A stretch of DNA of 64,000 bases, from NCBI RefSeq assembly GCF_900113115.1, contig NZ_FOOF01000004.1, positions 124,001 to 188,000 on the forward strand. Direction: 5' to 3'. The stretch comes from Duganella sp. CF458 (GTDB taxonomy: Bacteria; Pseudomonadota; Gammaproteobacteria; Burkholderiales; Burkholderiaceae_D). The first letter of the stretch is position 1. The number at the start of each line of letters is the position of its first letter. Of this stretch, positions 1-10,326 are shown one piece after another. Under the pieces are notes generated by a model that was not told the DNA's origin, did not search any database, and saw nothing but the letters and a program-made list of their open reading frames with translations. A program made the translations under genes and the position numbers.

Positions 1-998
1 AGGAATTGTGGGAAATCGATCCGGCCAAGCACCAGCCGGGCCTGGTGATCCACACCACCGGCTGGCCGCTGGATAGCAAGACCTACGGCGGCTCCTTCCT
101 GTACCACCTGGAAAACAACCAGGTGATGATCGGCTACGTCGTCGGCCTGGATTACGAGAATCCATACCTGTCGCCGTACGAAGAATTCCAGCGCTACAAA
201 ACCCACCCGGAAATCCGCACCTTCCTCGAAGGCGGCAAGCGGATCTCCTATGGCGCCCGCGCGATTACCGCCGGCGGCCTGCAATCGCTGCCGAAGCTGG
301 TGTTCCCGGGCGGCGCGCTGATCGGTTGCGACGCCGGTTTCCTGAACATGAGCCGCATCAAGGGTTCGCACGCTGCAATCAAGTCCGGCATGCTGGCCGC
401 CGACGCTGTCGTGGCAGCGCTGGGTGCCGGCCGTTCCGCCGATGAGCTGGCAGCCTACCCGACCGCCTTCGAACAGTCCTGGCTGCACGAAGAGCTGCAC
501 GTGGCGCGTAATGTCAAGCCATGGCTGAAGAAAGGCCTGTACCTGGGCTCCCTGATGACCGGCATCGACCAGATCGTATTCCGCGGCAAAGCGCCTTGGA
601 CCCTGCACCATTCGACACCGGACCATGCCTGCCTGCGTCCGGCGTCGGAATTCACCCCGATCAGCTATCCCAAGCCGGATGGCAAGCTGACCTTCGACCG
701 CCTGTCGTCGGTATTCATCTCGAATACCAACCACGCCGAAGACCAGCCTATCCACCTGACGCTGAAAGACAATGCGGTCCCGGTGAATGTCAACCTTGCC
801 AAGTTTGCCGGTCCGGAATCGCGCTACTGCCCGGCTGGCGTGTACGAATTCGTGAAAACCGACGAAGGCCAGGACCGCCTGCAGATCAACGCGCAGAATT
901 GCGTGCATTGCAAGACTTGCGATATCAAGGACCCGACCCAGAATATCGTCTGGATCACGCCAGAGGGCGGCGGCGGGCCGAACTATCCGAACATGTAA
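1..998 (+). CDS. Electron transfer flavoprotein-ubiquinone oxidoreductase, C-terminal part (5' truncated by window edge)
   Basis: The reading frame is open to the left edge (first whole codon at base 3), so about 332 residues of a protein that is usually near 550 are present. The product would pass electrons from reduced ETF (acyl-CoA and amino-acid dehydrogenases) to ubiquinone at the inner membrane. The end of the protein carries the ferredoxin-like iron-sulfur segment NCVHCKTCDIKDP followed by a short glycine-rich tail ending PNYPNM, as in ETF-QO C-termini. Upstream residues such as GALIGCDAGFLN resemble the FAD-binding fold of the family. A strong intrinsic terminator follows directly, so it is not co-transcribed with the flagellin gene downstream. 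Confidence 0.92.
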   Translation, partial: ELWEIDPAKHQPGLVIHTTGWPLDSKTYGGSFLYHLENNQVMIGYVVGLDYENPYLSPYEEFQRYKTHPEIRTFLEGGKRISYGARAITAGGLQSLPKLVFPGGALIGCDAGFLNMSRIKGSHAAIKSGMLAADAVVAALGAGRSADELAAYPTAFEQSWLHEELHVARNVKPWLKKGLYLGSLMTGIDQIVFRGKAPWTLHHSTPDHACLRPASEFTPISYPKPDGKLTFDRLSSVFISNTNHAEDQPIHLTLKDNAVPVNVNLAKFAGPESRYCPAGVYEFVKTDEGQDRLQINAQNCVHCKTCDIKDPTQNIVWITPEGGGGPNYPNM

Positions 999-1002
999 TA
1001 GC

Positions 1003-1026
1003 AAAGGGGGCTTCGGCCCCCTTTTT
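1003..1026 (+). terminator. Rho-independent terminator after ETF-QO gene
   Basis: A 9-bp perfect stem (1003-1011 with 1016-1024) is closed by a C(TTCG)G tetraloop and runs into a T tract ending at 1026. It starts a few bases after the ETF-QO stop codon. Confidence 0.93.
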
Positions 1027-1170
1027 CATGGTCACCCTGGCAAGGCCCAAAAAAAATCGAAAAAATTTCCACTCGGCATTTAATGCTCCCGGTCCCACGG
1101 TCGTCTTGTACTTTTGAGAGCGCAGAAAAAGACCCGCTGCTCGATTCGAACCAACCACCCAGGAGTTATC

Positions 1171-2043
1171 ATGCTGAGCCTTCACACCAACGCAGCGGCC
1201 CTGTCCGCACAGAACTCGATCACCCGCACTCAGAATTCCCTGTCGACTTCGATGACCCGCCTGAGCACCGGCTTCCGCATCAACTCGGCCATGGACGACG
1301 CAGCAGGCCTGCAGATCGCCACCCGCCTGAAATCGCAGACCAGCGGCATGTCGGTAGCAATGCGCAACACCCAGAACTCGACCTCCATGCTGCAGACCGC
1401 TGAAGGCGCGCTGGACGAAGTCGGCAATATGCTGACCCGCATGAAAGACCTGGCAACCCAGGCAGCGGACGCCTCCTCGAGCGCCGCCGACAAGACCGCA
1501 ATGCAGGCTGAATATGACGCGCTGGGCAAGGAACTGTCCAACGTCATGACCAACACCAGCTTCGGCGGCCAAAAGCTGCTGACCGGCGGCACCCTGGCCA
1601 CCGCAGTGACGTTCCAGATCGGCGCATCGACCAGCGAGACCATGGCACTGGACCTGTCCGCCAACTTCGGCGCAGTCGGTACCGCAGGTACGATCGCTAA
1701 CGTCATCAACGCTGCCAGCTCCGTGTTCAGCGTGCCAGGCACCCCAGGCACCGAACTGACCGCAGCCGCCAACGCCACCATCGACAAGCTGTCGACCGCG
1801 ATCGACAACGTCGCTTCGACCCGTTCGAGCCTGGGTGCAGCAGCGAACCGCCTGGACCACGTGTTCAACAACTTGTCCAACATCTCGACCAACACCAAGA
1901 ACGCAACCGGCCGCATCATGGACGTTGACTTCGCTTCCGAATCGGCGAAGATGACCTCCTCGCAGATGCTGCTGCAAGCCGGCACCGCCATGCTGAAGCA
2001 GACCAACAGCCAGTCCTCCCTGGTCCTGTCCCTGCTGCAGTAA
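1171..2043 (+). CDS. fliC: Flagellin, short form (about 290 aa)
   Basis: Structural subunit of the flagellar filament, exported by the flagellar type III apparatus. The start at 1171 (MLSLHTNAAALSAQNS) follows AGGAG at 1161-1165; the frame extends further upstream but with no ribosome site. The N-terminal D0/D1 region (about residues 1-140) has TRLSTGFRINSAMDDAAGLQIA and the C-terminal D1/D0 region (about 200-290) has ASTRSSLGAAANRLDH and ends SSLVLSLLQ. At 290 residues there is little room for D2/D3 surface domains, so the filament should be smooth. It has its own terminator. It is the only flagellin in the window and lies about 29 kb from the flagellar cluster, so whether it serves that system cannot be decided from this sequence alone. 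Confidence 0.96.
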   Translation: MLSLHTNAAALSAQNSITRTQNSLSTSMTRLSTGFRINSAMDDAAGLQIATRLKSQTSGMSVAMRNTQNSTSMLQTAEGALDEVGNMLTRMKDLATQAADASSSAADKTAMQAEYDALGKELSNVMTNTSFGGQKLLTGGTLATAVTFQIGASTSETMALDLSANFGAVGTAGTIANVINAASSVFSVPGTPGTELTAAANATIDKLSTAIDNVASTRSSLGAAANRLDHVFNNLSNISTNTKNATGRIMDVDFASESAKMTSSQMLLQAGTAMLKQTNSQSSLVLSLLQ

Positions 2044-2061
2044 TCCCGCAGGTGGCCTGAG

Positions 2062-2091
2062 AAAGCCAACCGTGCGCGGTTGGCTTTTTTT
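2062..2091 (+). terminator. Rho-independent terminator after flagellin gene
   Basis: An 11-bp perfect stem (2062-2072 with 2077-2087), a TGCG loop and a T run to 2091 lie 19 bases after the flagellin stop. Confidence 0.93.
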
Positions 2092-2117
2092 ATATCGCCG
2101 TATTACTATCAGTTTGT

Positions 2118-3077
2118 ATGGCAATCGATCGCGTCACTTCGTCCAATCCGAGCCTGAGCATCCACGATCGCCAGGTGCGGGAAAATCCCGGCCAGGTCAA
2201 TGCCCAGCCGGTTCCGCCGGTTGCCCAGCCGCCGGGCGATACGCCCGAGTTCGCGCTGCAAAGCGGCCTGCCCGCTTCCGTCGGCGCGCTGATCGAAGCG
2301 ATGGAAGGTGCCCAGCACAACCAGCTGATGCGCAGCACGGCTGCCGCAGGCGCAACGATTGGCGCCCTGCTGTCGCAGGAAGCGTTGTCGATGCAGCCCA
2401 ACCAGTTATTCCCCTTGCGCCAGATGGTCTGGCACACCCCCGATACCAATTTGCTGGCCGCTTCCTGGCAGGTCATGGTGCGCACCTACGGCGAGCAGCG
2501 CGCCGCCCTGCAGCAGCAGAATCAAGGCCGCCATGTGCCATCGAGCCTGTTCATGGCCGACCCGCCGCCGCCCGTGCTGCGCGATGGCCGCCCTTATCCG
2601 GGCCTGGTGTCCGAACTGGATGCCTGGCGTTTTGCCGTCTACGCCTGGGGCGCCGAAAAGCTCACGCTGCGTGTCGTGGCGCGCGACCCCGGCCAGGAAG
2701 ATGGCCCGCCGGAGCAGCGGCGCCGCCGGCCGCGCGTGGCATTGCGGCTGGAAATGAACTTGCCCGGCATCGGCAAGGTGGTGGTGCAGATGGAGCCTTC
2801 GGAACTTGGCGTGGTGCTGGAAATCGGCGCCGCCAGCAATGAAGCCATGCAGCAGGTGCGCGAAATGTTGCCGCGCATTGCCTCCATCATCGGCCATTGC
2901 GGCCTGCAGATCGTGCGTGCGCGCCTGATGCGCGAGCTGACGCCGGTCAATCATCTCGACAACGAGCCGTCGCGCCCGCAGGTCGCCCTGCTGACCGCCG
3001 CCCTGTTCAAGGCGATGGCGGAAGTTGCCGTGTTCCTGTCGCAGCCACGCTTGCCGGAACAAGCGCTGTCGGCCTAG
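2118..3077 (+). CDS. Divergent FliK-like flagellar hook-length control protein
   Basis: A 319-residue protein with a proline- and glutamine-rich N-terminal half and a C-terminal segment (about 210-275) that reads like the Flg_hook domain: LEMNLPGIGKVVVQMEPSEL, then a strand-helix stretch ending GHCGLQIVRARL. That pattern is typical of FliK C-termini, which contact FlhB to switch export specificity. A canonical fliK is present in the main cluster at 45609, so this would be a second, diverged copy. It starts 27 bases after the flagellin terminator and has no obvious Shine-Dalgarno sequence. Its last 71 bases overlap the 3' end of the convergent LysR gene. Family assignment is by pattern only. 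Confidence 0.6.
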   Translation: MAIDRVTSSNPSLSIHDRQVRENPGQVNAQPVPPVAQPPGDTPEFALQSGLPASVGALIEAMEGAQHNQLMRSTAAAGATIGALLSQEALSMQPNQLFPLRQMVWHTPDTNLLAASWQVMVRTYGEQRAALQQQNQGRHVPSSLFMADPPPPVLRDGRPYPGLVSELDAWRFAVYAWGAEKLTLRVVARDPGQEDGPPEQRRRRPRVALRLEMNLPGIGKVVVQMEPSELGVVLEIGAASNEAMQQVREMLPRIASIIGHCGLQIVRARLMRELTPVNHLDNEPSRPQVALLTAALFKAMAEVAVFLSQPRLPEQALSA

Positions 3078-3975
3078 TCCAGTAGCCGGGCTGCGCATAC
3101 ACCTCTTTCAATTCGTCGATGAAGAAGCGTATCTTCGCCGGCAAATGTCTTTGCTGCAGGTACACCGCCATGATGTCGTAGTCCGGCAGCGCAAAATCGT
3201 CCAGCACCGTAATCAGGCTGCCTTCGGCAAGCTGCGCCTGGATCTCCCAGGTTGAACGCCACGCCAGCCCCAGGCTTTCACATGCCCAGCGGTGCAGCAG
3301 TTCGCCGTCGTTGCAATCCAGGTTCCCCTGCACCCTTACCGTGACCGGCTTGCCGCCTTGCTGGAAATACCAGCCGCGCTGCTGGCCGCCCTGCAGGTTG
3401 AAGGCCAGGCAGTTATGTTGCGCCAGGTCGTCCAGCGTGCGCGGAATACCGTGGCGCTCGAAGTATTCCGGTGTGCCGCATACAACACGGCGGTTCTTCG
3501 CCAGCCGCACCGCCACGAAACTGGGGTCGATCACGCCACCGATACGGATGCCCAGGTCATAGCCTTCGCGCACCAGGTCGATCACCTGGTCGGTCAGGTT
3601 GAAGGAGATCTGCACGTCCGGGTTGGCGGCCAGGAATGCCGGCGCGTGCGGTGCAACATGCTGGCGTCCAAACGAGGCCGGTGCGGACACGATCAGGTGG
3701 CCCGTGGCCTTGTGCCGCCCTTCCGAAATATTGCGCTCGGCGACGTCCAGCCCAGAGAGCAGCTTGCGGCAATCTTCCAGGAACACATTGCCCTGCTCCG
3801 TCAACGTCTGATGGCGCGTGGTGCGGTGCATCAGTTTTACCCCCAAGCGCTTTTCCAACGCATCGATTCGGCGCCCCAGCATCACCGGCGTGATGTTCTG
3901 TTCCAGCGCCGCGCGCGCCAGGCTGCCCTTCTCCACCACGGCAACAAAGGCTTCAATTTGTTTGAGCTTGTCCAT
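3007..3975 (-). CDS. LysR-family transcriptional regulator (likely of the glyoxylate operon)
   Basis: 322 residues. Residues 1-60 form the LysR winged helix-turn-helix (MDKLKQIEAFVAVVEKGSLA, then RIDALEKRLGVKLMHRTTR). From about 90 on is the substrate-binding fold with the usual LIVSAPASFGRQHVAP and YDLGIRIGG segments. It is transcribed divergently from gcl with 126 bases between the starts, the usual arrangement for a LysR protein controlling its neighbour; glyoxylate or a related metabolite is a plausible co-inducer (inference). A 19-bp dyad sits 13 bases upstream of its start. The C-terminal tail of about 20 residues is longer than usual and runs antisense into the FliK-like gene. Confidence 0.93.
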   Translation of the reverse strand: MDKLKQIEAFVAVVEKGSLARAALEQNITPVMLGRRIDALEKRLGVKLMHRTTRHQTLTEQGNVFLEDCRKLLSGLDVAERNISEGRHKATGHLIVSAPASFGRQHVAPHAPAFLAANPDVQISFNLTDQVIDLVREGYDLGIRIGGVIDPSFVAVRLAKNRRVVCGTPEYFERHGIPRTLDDLAQHNCLAFNLQGGQQRGWYFQQGGKPVTVRVQGNLDCNDGELLHRWACESLGLAWRSTWEIQAQLAEGSLITVLDDFALPDYDIMAVYLQQRHLPAKIRFFIDELKEVYAQPGYWTRPTALVPASVAATGTRQLPPSP

Positions 3976-3987
3976 GGTTTTGATTAT

Positions 3988-4006
3988 TCCATACCTGGAG
4001 TATTGA
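3988..4006. promoter_or_regulatory. Candidate LysR operator between lysR and gcl
   Basis: An interrupted palindrome TC-N-ATAC-N5-GTAT-N-GA centred on 3997, 13 bases upstream of the LysR start codon and about 95 bases upstream of gcl. Position and symmetry fit an autoregulatory LysR site. No binding data; the call rests on dyad and context. Confidence 0.45.
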
Positions 4007-4101
4007 ATGAAACGATTTTTTGTCGTCTTATCAGGTCAACCGTTCGCCGATAGCATACAAAACATCAACAACACGCTTTACACGCATATCAGGAGACCAC
4101 C

Positions 4102-5844
<1,743 letters not shown>

Positions 5845-5855
5845 GAGGAACCGCA

Positions 5856-6635
5856 ATGCCTAAATTCGCTGCCAACCTGACCATGCTGTTCAACGAGCAG
5901 CCTTTCCTGGAACGCTTCGGCGCCGCCGCGCGCAACGGCTTCAAGGGCGTCGAGTTCCTGTTCCCTTACGAGTTCGAGCCGCAACAGCTTCACGAACAGC
6001 TCGAAAAGCACAAGCTGGAAATGGTGCTGCACAACCTTCCTGCCGGCAACTGGGCCGGCGGCGAGCGCGGCATCGCCTGCCACCCGAACCGCATCGGCGA
6101 GTTCGAACAGGGCGTGGAAACCGCCCTGGCCTACGCCAGCGTGCTGGAAACCCGGCACATCAACTGCCTGGTCGGCATCAAGCCGGAAGGCGTGGCCGAT
6201 GCCGACGCCCGGGCCACGCTGGTGAGCAACCTGAAGTTCGCGGCCGCCGCACTGAAAAAGTCCGGCATTCCGCTGTTGATCGAGCCGATCAACACTTTCG
6301 ACATCCCAGGCTTCTTCCTGTCCGGCACCCGCCAGGGCCTGGACCTGATCGAGTCGGTCGCTTCGGACAACCTGTTCCTGCAGTTCGACATTTATCACAT
6401 GCAGCGCATGGAAGGCGAACTGGCCAACACCATCAAGAATCACCTGTCGGTCATCAAGCACGTGCAGCTGGCCGACAACCCGGGCCGCTTCGAGCCCGGG
6501 AGCGGTGAAATCAATTACCGCTACTTGCTCAACTTCCTGGACGAAATCGGCTACGACGGTTGGGTGGGCTGCGAATACAAACCAAAGGCCGGCACCGAAG
6601 CGGGCCTGGGGTGGCGCCAAGTGCTGGCCGCCTGA
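5856..6635 (+). CDS. hyi: Hydroxypyruvate isomerase
   Basis: Interconverts hydroxypyruvate and tartronate semialdehyde; xylose-isomerase-like TIM barrel. 259 residues, the family norm. Typical blocks are MLFNEQPFLERFGAAARNGF at the N-terminus, EPINTFDIPGFFL near residue 147, QFDIYHMQRMEG near 175, HVQLADNPGRFEPGSGEINY near 205 and GWVGCEYKP near the end. It starts 11 bases after gcl with AGAGGAA as ribosome site, so it is translated from the same message. Confidence 0.96.
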   Translation: MPKFAANLTMLFNEQPFLERFGAAARNGFKGVEFLFPYEFEPQQLHEQLEKHKLEMVLHNLPAGNWAGGERGIACHPNRIGEFEQGVETALAYASVLETRHINCLVGIKPEGVADADARATLVSNLKFAAAALKKSGIPLLIEPINTFDIPGFFLSGTRQGLDLIESVASDNLFLQFDIYHMQRMEGELANTIKNHLSVIKHVQLADNPGRFEPGSGEINYRYLLNFLDEIGYDGWVGCEYKPKAGTEAGLGWRQVLAA

Positions 6636-6659
6636 ATAAAACCTAGAGGAGAAAGTACC

Positions 6660-7547
6660 ATGCAAAAACTTGGATTCATCGGTCTCGGCATCATGGGCGG
6701 CCCAATGGCCGGCCACCTGCAGGCAGCAGGCCACAAACTCTACCTGCACGACGTGAAGAACCCGCCGGCCAACCTGGTCGAAGGCGGCGCCACGGTCTGC
6801 ACCTCCGCGATGGAAGTGGCGAAGCGCGCCGACATCATCTTCCTGATGGTGCCCGATACCCCGCAGGTGGAAGAAGTCCTGTTCTCCGAAGACGGCATCG
6901 CCGCCGGTCTTTCCGCAGGCAAGATCGTGGTCGACATGAGCTCGATCTCGCCGATCGCCACCAAGGAATTCGCCAAGAAGATCAACAAGAAGAGCTGTGC
7001 TTACCTGGACGCCCCGGTCTCCGGCGGCGAAGTGGGCGCCAAGGCGGCCTCGCTGACCATCATGGTCGGCGGCCCGCAGGAAGCCTTCGACACCGTCAAG
7101 CCGCTGTTCGACCTGATGGGCAAGAACATCACCCTGGTCGGCGGCAACGGCGACGGCCAGACCACCAAGGTCGCCAACCAGATCATCGTGGCGCTGAACA
7201 TCCAGGCCGTGGCGGAAGCGCTGCTGTTCGCATCCAAAGCCGGTGCCGACCCAGCCAAGGTGCGTGAAGCGCTGATGGGTGGTTTCGCTTCCTCGCGCAT
7301 CTTGGAGGTGCACGGCGAACGCATGGTCAAGCGTACCTTCAACCCGGGCTTCCGCATCGCCCTGCACCAGAAGGACCTGAACCTGGCGCTGCAAGGCGCC
7401 AAGGCGCTGGGCGTGTCGCTGCCGAACACCTCGGCTACGCAGGAACTGATGAACGCCTGCGCGGCCAACGGCTTGTCCGGGCTCGACCACTCCGCACTGT
7501 GCCAGGCAATCGAACTGATGTCCAACCACCGCATTTCGCAGGCCTGA
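6660..7547 (+). CDS. glxR: 2-hydroxy-3-oxopropionate (tartronate semialdehyde) reductase
   Basis: NAD(P)H-dependent reduction of tartronate semialdehyde to D-glycerate; beta-hydroxyacid dehydrogenase family. 295 residues. The N-terminal Rossmann motif GLGIMGGPMAGHL covers residues 6-18, the substrate motif DAPVSGGEVGAKAASLTIM is near 117-135, and the catalytic lysine is near residue 170 in TTKVANQ. Starts after AGGAGAAAG, 24 bases after hyi. The E. coli paralogue GarR has the same activity; operon context with gcl and hyi favours the GlxR role. Confidence 0.95.
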   Translation: MQKLGFIGLGIMGGPMAGHLQAAGHKLYLHDVKNPPANLVEGGATVCTSAMEVAKRADIIFLMVPDTPQVEEVLFSEDGIAAGLSAGKIVVDMSSISPIATKEFAKKINKKSCAYLDAPVSGGEVGAKAASLTIMVGGPQEAFDTVKPLFDLMGKNITLVGGNGDGQTTKVANQIIVALNIQAVAEALLFASKAGADPAKVREALMGGFASSRILEVHGERMVKRTFNPGFRIALHQKDLNLALQGAKALGVSLPNTSATQELMNACAANGLSGLDHSALCQAIELMSNHRISQA

Positions 7548-7548
7548 C

Positions 7549-8820
7549 ATGACGTCCGCACCAGCCCCACGCGAGCTCCTGCTCGATCTGTATGACGCAG
7601 CAATCGGTGCGGTCCACCCGCGCAACCTGGTGCAGGACTACCTGCCGCCGCCGCCCACCAATGGCAGGACCTTGGTCATCGGTGCCGGCAAAGGTGCCGC
7701 CGCCATGGCGCAAGCGGTGGAACGCAGCTGGCAAGGGCCGTTGTCCGGGCTGGTGGTCACCCGCTATGGCCATGGTGCGGACACCCAGCATATCGAAGTG
7801 GTGGAAGCGTCCCACCCGGTACCTGATGACGCCGGCCAGAAAGCCGCGGCGCGCATGCTGGAAATGGTGCAGGGATTGACCGCGGACGACCTGGTGTTGT
7901 GCCTGATTTCCGGCGGCGGCTCGGCCTTGCTGGCGCTGCCGGCCGAAGGGATTTCGCTGGCCGAAAAGCAGGCGTTGAACAAGGCGCTGTTGAAAAGCGG
8001 TGCCACCATCGGCGAGATGAATTGCGTGCGCAAGCACCTTTCCGCGATCAAGGGCGGGCGCCTGGCGCTGGCCTGCGGCAAGGCGCGGGTGGTAACGCTG
8101 CTGATTTCCGACGTGCCGGGCGACGATCCGCGCGTGATCGCCAGCGGCCCTACCCTGCCCGATGCCACCACCAGTTCCGAAGCGCTGGCAATCCTGTGCA
8201 AATACCGGATAGAGATTCCGAAAAGCGTGCTGGTGCACCTGCAATCGCCGGCCAGCGAAACACCGAAGCCGGGCGATGCACGCTTCGAAGGACACAGCCA
8301 CCACGTTATCGCGACGGCGCAACACGCATTGGAAGCCGCCGCCGCCAAGGCGCGCGAGGCCGGCCTGACGCCGTACATCCTGTCCGACGGCATCGAAGGC
8401 GAAGCGCGCGACATCGGCTTGATGCACGCAGCCCTGGCGCGCCAGGTGCTGACGCGCGGCCAGCCTTTCCAGCGTCCTTGCGTGATCCTGTCAGGCGGCG
8501 AGACAACCGTCACCGTGCGCGGCAATGGACGCGGCGGCCGTAACGTCGAATTCCTGCTCAGCTTCGCGCAGGCGATGGAAGGGGCCGATGGCGTGCATGC
8601 GATCGCTTGCGACACGGACGGTATCGACGGCTCGGAAGACAACGCCGGTGCCATTTACGCGCCGGATTCGCTGGCCCGCGCCAATGCCAAGGGCGTGAGT
8701 GGCAAGCACCTGCTGGCCAACAACGACGCTTACAGCTTCTTCAGCGCCCTGGACGACCTGGTGGCCAGCGGCCCGACACGCACCAACGTGAACGACTTCC
8801 GCGCCATCCTGATTCTTTGA
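7549..8820 (+). CDS. Glycerate 2-kinase, MOFRL family
   Basis: 423 residues. It phosphorylates D-glycerate, in this type II family to 2-phosphoglycerate. The N-terminal GckA domain has VIGAGKGAAAMAQAVE and SGGGSALLALP; the C-terminal MOFRL domain has LSGGETTVTVRGNGRGGRN near residue 310 and ACDTDGIDGSEDNAGA near 350. The start codon begins one base after the glxR stop, indicating translational coupling. Homologues are named gckA or ttuD in other bacteria. Together with the downstream pyruvate kinase it carries the pathway to pyruvate through enolase. Confidence 0.93.
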   Translation: MTSAPAPRELLLDLYDAAIGAVHPRNLVQDYLPPPPTNGRTLVIGAGKGAAAMAQAVERSWQGPLSGLVVTRYGHGADTQHIEVVEASHPVPDDAGQKAAARMLEMVQGLTADDLVLCLISGGGSALLALPAEGISLAEKQALNKALLKSGATIGEMNCVRKHLSAIKGGRLALACGKARVVTLLISDVPGDDPRVIASGPTLPDATTSSEALAILCKYRIEIPKSVLVHLQSPASETPKPGDARFEGHSHHVIATAQHALEAAAAKAREAGLTPYILSDGIEGEARDIGLMHAALARQVLTRGQPFQRPCVILSGGETTVTVRGNGRGGRNVEFLLSFAQAMEGADGVHAIACDTDGIDGSEDNAGAIYAPDSLARANAKGVSGKHLLANNDAYSFFSALDDLVASGPTRTNVNDFRAILIL

Positions 8821-8848
8821 TTGATTGAGAATAGAGAGAGACACCCAT

Positions 8849-10270
8849 ATGCGTCGCGAACGCAAAGCAAAAATAGTAGCAACCCTCGGCCCCGCAAGCA
8901 GCGACTACGCCACCATCAAGGCCCTGTTCGAGGCGGGCGCCGACGTGTTCCGCTTCAACTTCAGCCACGGCAGCCATGCCGACCACCAGGCGCGCTATGG
9001 CATCGTGCGTGCCATCGAACAGGAACTGGGACGCCCCATCGCCATCCTGGCCGACTTGCAGGGCCCCAAACTGCGCATCGGCCAGTTCGAAGGCGGGAAA
9101 GCGACCTTGCATGCAGGCGCGGAATTCCAGCTGGACCAGGCCCCGGCGCTGGGCAGCGCTTCGCGCGTACGGCTGCCGCACCCTGAGCTGTTTGCCGCCG
9201 TGTCCGCAGGCCAGTCGCTGCTGCTGGACGATGGCCGCATCCGGCTCGAAGTGCTGGCCAGCGACGCAGGCACCATCCGCACCCGCGTGGTGAACGGCGG
9301 CGTGCTGTCCGACCGTAAAGGCGTGAACGTGCCCGATGCCGTGCTGCCGATTCCGGCGCTGACGGCAAAGGACAAGGCAGACCTGGAATTCGCGCTCGGC
9401 CTGGGCGTGGACTGGATCGCGCTTTCGTTTGTGCAGTTGCCGGAAGACGTGGTGCAGGCGAAGGAACTGGTGCAAGGCCGCGCCGGTGTGCTGTCCAAGC
9501 TGGAGAAGCCGGCTGCCCTTGACCGGTTGGAAGAAATCGTCGGCGTGTCCGATGCGATCATGGTCGCGCGCGGCGACCTGGGTGTCGAGCTTCCGCCGGA
9601 GCGCGTGCCGGGCGTGCAGAAACGCATCGTGCGCCTGTGCCGCAAGCACGGCAAGCCGGTTGTGGTTGCTACGCAGATGCTGGAATCCATGGTCAGCGCA
9701 CCGGTGCCAACCCGCGCCGAGGCGTCCGACGTCGCCAACGCCGTGTATGAAGGCGCGGACGCGGTGATGTTGTCCGCCGAATCGGCCAGCGGAGCATATC
9801 CGGTCCAGGCGGTATCCATCATGGACAGGATCATCTCCGAAGTCGAGCGCGATCCGCTGTATCCGGCCATGATCGAAGCCCAGCACCAGGTGCCGCTGCC
9901 GACCAAGGGCGACGCAATCAGCGCCGCCATGCGCGATGCCGCACGCATCATGGGCGCGAAAGCCATGGTGGCCTACACCACCTCCGGCCATAGCAGCTTG
10001 CGCACCGCGCGCGAGCGGCCGATGGCGCCGATCGTGAGCATCACGCCGAAACCGGAGACGGCGCGCCGCCTGGCGCTGGCCTGGGGCGTGCACAGCACCG
10101 TGAGCCAGGATGTGAACAGTGTGGATGAAATGGTGGCGGCGGCTTGCCGTACCGCGCTGCGAGAAGGATTCGTCAAGGCCGGCGACCAGATCGCCATCGC
10201 CGCAGGGACGCCGTTCGGGCAGCCGGGTAGTACCAACCTGCTGCGCCTGGCGGAAATCTGGCCCCAATAA
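8849..10270 (+). CDS. pyk: Pyruvate kinase
   Basis: Phosphoenolpyruvate plus ADP to pyruvate plus ATP. 473 residues from the ATG at 8849, which follows GAGAGAG; an upstream in-frame TTG at 8825 is less likely. Active-site blocks are KIVATLGPAS (N-terminus), FRFNFSHG, SKLEKPAALDRLEEI near 217, MVARGDLGVELP near 240 and ATQMLESM near 274; the C-terminal regulatory domain has TTSGHSSLRTARERP. Being the last gene of the gcl operon, it is probably a dedicated isozyme like TtuE of tartrate clusters rather than the housekeeping enzyme (inference). Confidence 0.96.
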   Translation: MRRERKAKIVATLGPASSDYATIKALFEAGADVFRFNFSHGSHADHQARYGIVRAIEQELGRPIAILADLQGPKLRIGQFEGGKATLHAGAEFQLDQAPALGSASRVRLPHPELFAAVSAGQSLLLDDGRIRLEVLASDAGTIRTRVVNGGVLSDRKGVNVPDAVLPIPALTAKDKADLEFALGLGVDWIALSFVQLPEDVVQAKELVQGRAGVLSKLEKPAALDRLEEIVGVSDAIMVARGDLGVELPPERVPGVQKRIVRLCRKHGKPVVVATQMLESMVSAPVPTRAEASDVANAVYEGADAVMLSAESASGAYPVQAVSIMDRIISEVERDPLYPAMIEAQHQVPLPTKGDAISAAMRDAARIMGAKAMVAYTTSGHSSLRTARERPMAPIVSITPKPETARRLALAWGVHSTVSQDVNSVDEMVAAACRTALREGFVKAGDQIAIAAGTPFGQPGSTNLLRLAEIWPQ

Positions 10271-10297
10271 GCTTCAAAGTACAGACTTTCTCTTTTA

Positions 10298-10326
10298 ACG
10301 CCGGTCCTCCAACCGGCGTCTTTTTT
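10298..10326 (+). terminator. Rho-independent terminator after pyk
   Basis: An 8-bp stem ACGCCGGT/ACCGGCGT (10298-10305 with 10312-10319) is followed by a T run to 10326. It lies between convergent pyk and guaD; the T run overlaps the guaD stop codon. Confidence 0.88.

Noticed and set aside
7549..10270. Tartrate-utilisation operon (ttuD, ttuE)
   Set aside because: The kinase and pyruvate kinase resemble TtuD/TtuE, but there is no tartrate dehydrogenase or transporter; gcl-hyi-glxR make it a glyoxylate operon.
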